Shown piece after piece: positions 62,389 through 64,000 of a DNA stretch of 64,000 nucleotides. The stretch spans positions 1,259,288 through 1,323,287 of the forward strand of contig CBDFFU010000003.1 of assembly GCA_965246875.1 (NCBI GenBank), read 5' to 3'. Origin of the DNA: DASWYT01 sp965246875 (GTDB taxonomy: Bacteria > Pseudomonadota > Alphaproteobacteria > Micavibrionales > SZUA-601). Below the pieces are notes generated by a model that saw only the letters and a list, made by a program, of their open reading frames with translations, was not told the DNA's origin and did no database searches. Position 1 is the stretch's first letter. Each line of letters begins with the position of its first letter. Position numbers and translations under genes: made by a program.

Positions 62389-63654
62389 ATGGTCAACGCT
62401 GTCTATCAATTTACCTATCGTTATCTACATTTCATCTGGCGTTTTGTCGGTGTGGCGATCGTCGATCAAGTGATGGTCAGCGGTGTCAGCTTTATTGTCG
62501 GCTTTTATCTCGCCCGCCATTTGGGTATCGCGCTGTTTGGCCAGTTCAGCTTATTAATGTTAATTACTTATTTCTGCCTGGAACTGCAACGTGCCGTCAT
62601 TACTGCGCCTATGATGACGTTTCTGGCCCACGACGACAATCCAGATTATTTGACGCAGCTGGGCTATATCCAAATTATCTTTAACGGTGTGCTATCAATA
62701 ACAGCTGCCGGCTTTGTTTATGCATCCGGCTTCATATTTGCAAAATGGGGCATCCAAGCTTACAGCAGCCTGAGCCTCTTCATCGTCTTTGCCCGATTGC
62801 AACAGGAATTTTTACGCCGGACGTTTTTTGTGCAGAATTTCTCACGCCGCGCGCTAACCTTGGATGCGATTACGTTTGTTTGTATTTTGGGTTCTATCAT
62901 GACGCTTGTACATACACACCGCCTGTCACTGTCAAACGTGTTATGGTGGCACATTGCAGCCTATCTTTGCCCTAGTTTCTTGGCCATGCGTTACGTGCTG
63001 ACACCTTTGACACAAACCGGTAACTGGCGTCTGATTGTGGCAAAGCATTTACGCTTCGGTAAATGGCTGGCAGGTGGCACGGTTGTCCAATTTTTGTCCA
63101 GCAACTGGCTCATCATGATGAGCGGCGCCATTTTAGGTGCCAGCACTGTTGGCCTGATCAAATCAGCCCAGTATCTGATGTGCGGCGTGACGATGCTGTT
63201 CCAGGCGTTTGAAAATATTGTGCCCTTGCAATTGGCACGCCTTTACCGCAAAAACGACCAACGCCACACGCAACAATACTTACGGCAGTTTGGTCTGATA
63301 TTAATGGGCTTTGTCGTACTTTATATCGCCATCATGATCCCACTCATTCCGTTATTTGCCGAATACTTAAAAATTACTGATAAACCTTTGTTTCATAATT
63401 TAGCTGTTAATTTATTGCTGCAGGGAATTTTATTGGGTATCGTCTTGATCTTGAATTATATGCTACGTGCCCGTTCCATTACGCGCCCGATTTTTATGAC
63501 GCACAGTCTGACGGCCATTATAACGGTAACATCCGCGCCATATATCATCGCAAATAACCACGAAATGGGCGTTGTTCATGGCTTAGGCATTATTCAGTGT
63601 ATCGTTATCGCCTGCCTGTCGTTCGCACTCTATAGAAACCGTACGCATGCCTAG
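62389..63654 (+). CDS. Polysaccharide flippase (Wzx-like)
   Basis: 421 residues from the ATG at 62389, with 12 or so membrane segments. GFYLARHLGIALFGQFSLL is typical of the Polysacc_synt/MVF family of repeat-unit flippases. It follows the priming transferase by 30 bp. The next gene starts inside its last codons. Confidence 0.82.
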   Translation: MVNAVYQFTYRYLHFIWRFVGVAIVDQVMVSGVSFIVGFYLARHLGIALFGQFSLLMLITYFCLELQRAVITAPMMTFLAHDDNPDYLTQLGYIQIIFNGVLSITAAGFVYASGFIFAKWGIQAYSSLSLFIVFARLQQEFLRRTFFVQNFSRRALTLDAITFVCILGSIMTLVHTHRLSLSNVLWWHIAAYLCPSFLAMRYVLTPLTQTGNWRLIVAKHLRFGKWLAGGTVVQFLSSNWLIMMSGAILGASTVGLIKSAQYLMCGVTMLFQAFENIVPLQLARLYRKNDQRHTQQYLRQFGLILMGFVVLYIAIMIPLIPLFAEYLKITDKPLFHNLAVNLLLQGILLGIVLILNYMLRARSITRPIFMTHSLTAIITVTSAPYIIANNHEMGVVHGLGIIQCIVIACLSFALYRNRTHA

Positions 63655-64000
63655 GATCATCCATATCTTGCCCGGCAAAGCACAATTGGACCGCATGAAT
63701 GGCGTCAATAACGTCGTTAACGCACTGGCTATGGAAGCTGTACAGCAAAATCACGATACCGCTGTCTGGGGATTAACAGATGTCACGATTGAACATGTAA
63801 ATTCACCGTTTCCGCTATCTTTATTTAAACAAAACCCGCGCTCCTTTTGCGTAAATCCAGATTTAATTTTTGCCATTAAACATGAAAAGCCGGACACGCT
63901 TTTTCATTTTCACGGTGCTTTGAATCCAGTTTATTTTTGTCTGGTGCGTTTGCTAATTAAACAAAAAAAATCATATATTATCAGTTTGCATGGTATACTG
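63647..64000 (+). CDS. Glycosyltransferase, partial
   Basis: 118 codons to the window edge from ATG 63647, overlapping the flippase stop by 8 bp. PRIIHILPGKAQLDRMNGVNNVVNAL and TLFHFHGALNPVYF, then SYIISLHG, are the N-terminal Rossmann half of a GT4-type (GT-B) glycosyltransferase. The C-terminal donor-binding half is outside the window. Confidence 0.75.
   Translation, partial: MPRIIHILPGKAQLDRMNGVNNVVNALAMEAVQQNHDTAVWGLTDVTIEHVNSPFPLSLFKQNPRSFCVNPDLIFAIKHEKPDTLFHFHGALNPVYFCLVRLLIKQKKSYIISLHGIL

Overview
This window is a contiguous piece of an alphaproteobacterial chromosome. Several things point that way: the ntrY-ntrX pair, a flgBC-fliE-fliQ-fliR-flhB operon running straight into cckA, the ubiK/YbjN/DUF1653/proC cluster, a BTLCP cysteine peptidase, a COQ10-type protein, and lptFG-surA-rsmA. 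Base composition is moderate (roughly half GC) in the core and clearly AT-richer in two accessory insertions. The exact order (Rhodospirillales-, Micavibrio- or Holosporales-like) cannot be decided from the sequence alone.

Layout. 1-5.4 kb: AI-2E family permease and DUF2066 protein, divergent from a 7TM-DISM hybrid histidine kinase. 5.4-8.9 kb: ndk, then (reading on the minus strand) pepA-holC-kamA-like. 9-13.4 kb: lptF-lptG-surA-rsmA, whose end overlaps the convergent gmk by 68 bp. 14-21.2 kb: an SDR enzyme, a small unknown gene, mlaE-mlaF, alr, dnaB and the rpsF-rpsR-rplI operon. 21.3-23.75 kb: an AT-rich restriction-modification insert (unknown protein, HNH endonuclease, C5-cytosine methyltransferase) between rpsF and the fatty-acid operon fabD-fabG-acpP-fabF-mltG. 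The HNH gene, the methyltransferase gene and fabD each carry an apparent one-base indel in a homopolymer. 28.3-31.1 kb: pgsA, nusB and small accessory genes.

31.35-40.53 kb: a 9.2-kb integrative island inserted at the 3' end of tRNA-Thr(GGT). It is bounded by a 52-bp direct repeat, and each end has a tandem GGTAGCATA-type repeat that looks like integrase arm sites. Its tyrosine integrase is interrupted by two insertion sequences, an IS3-family element with a 4-bp target duplication and an IS1595/IS1016-type element with an 8-bp target duplication. Removing both in silico restores one open frame of 390 residues, so the island appears to have been stranded. The cargo is an AlbA_2 (Schlafen-type) protein, an OLD-like ATPase-TOPRIM nuclease, two tiny membrane proteins, two hairpin-rich non-coding stretches, two small HTH proteins and an unknown protein. 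The AlbA_2/OLD pair with its RNA-like regions and membrane microproteins is the best candidate for an undescribed (probably anti-phage) system.

40.6-48.7 kb: proC (with a long C-terminal extension), DUF1653, YbjN, ubiK, ntrX-ntrY, pgpA, cinA-type pncC, and the COQ10-like gene. 48.7-55.1 kb: cckA and the flagellar export/rod genes, with a divergent FlhB C-terminal-like gene. 55.3-57.5 kb: a Nudix protein and a PP2C-like protein with look-alike promoters. 57.6-64 kb: a LapG-type peptidase and the start of an exopolysaccharide locus (outer-membrane barrel, Wza-like, Wzc-like without kinase, priming glycosyl-phosphate transferase, flippase, glycosyltransferase cut by the window edge).
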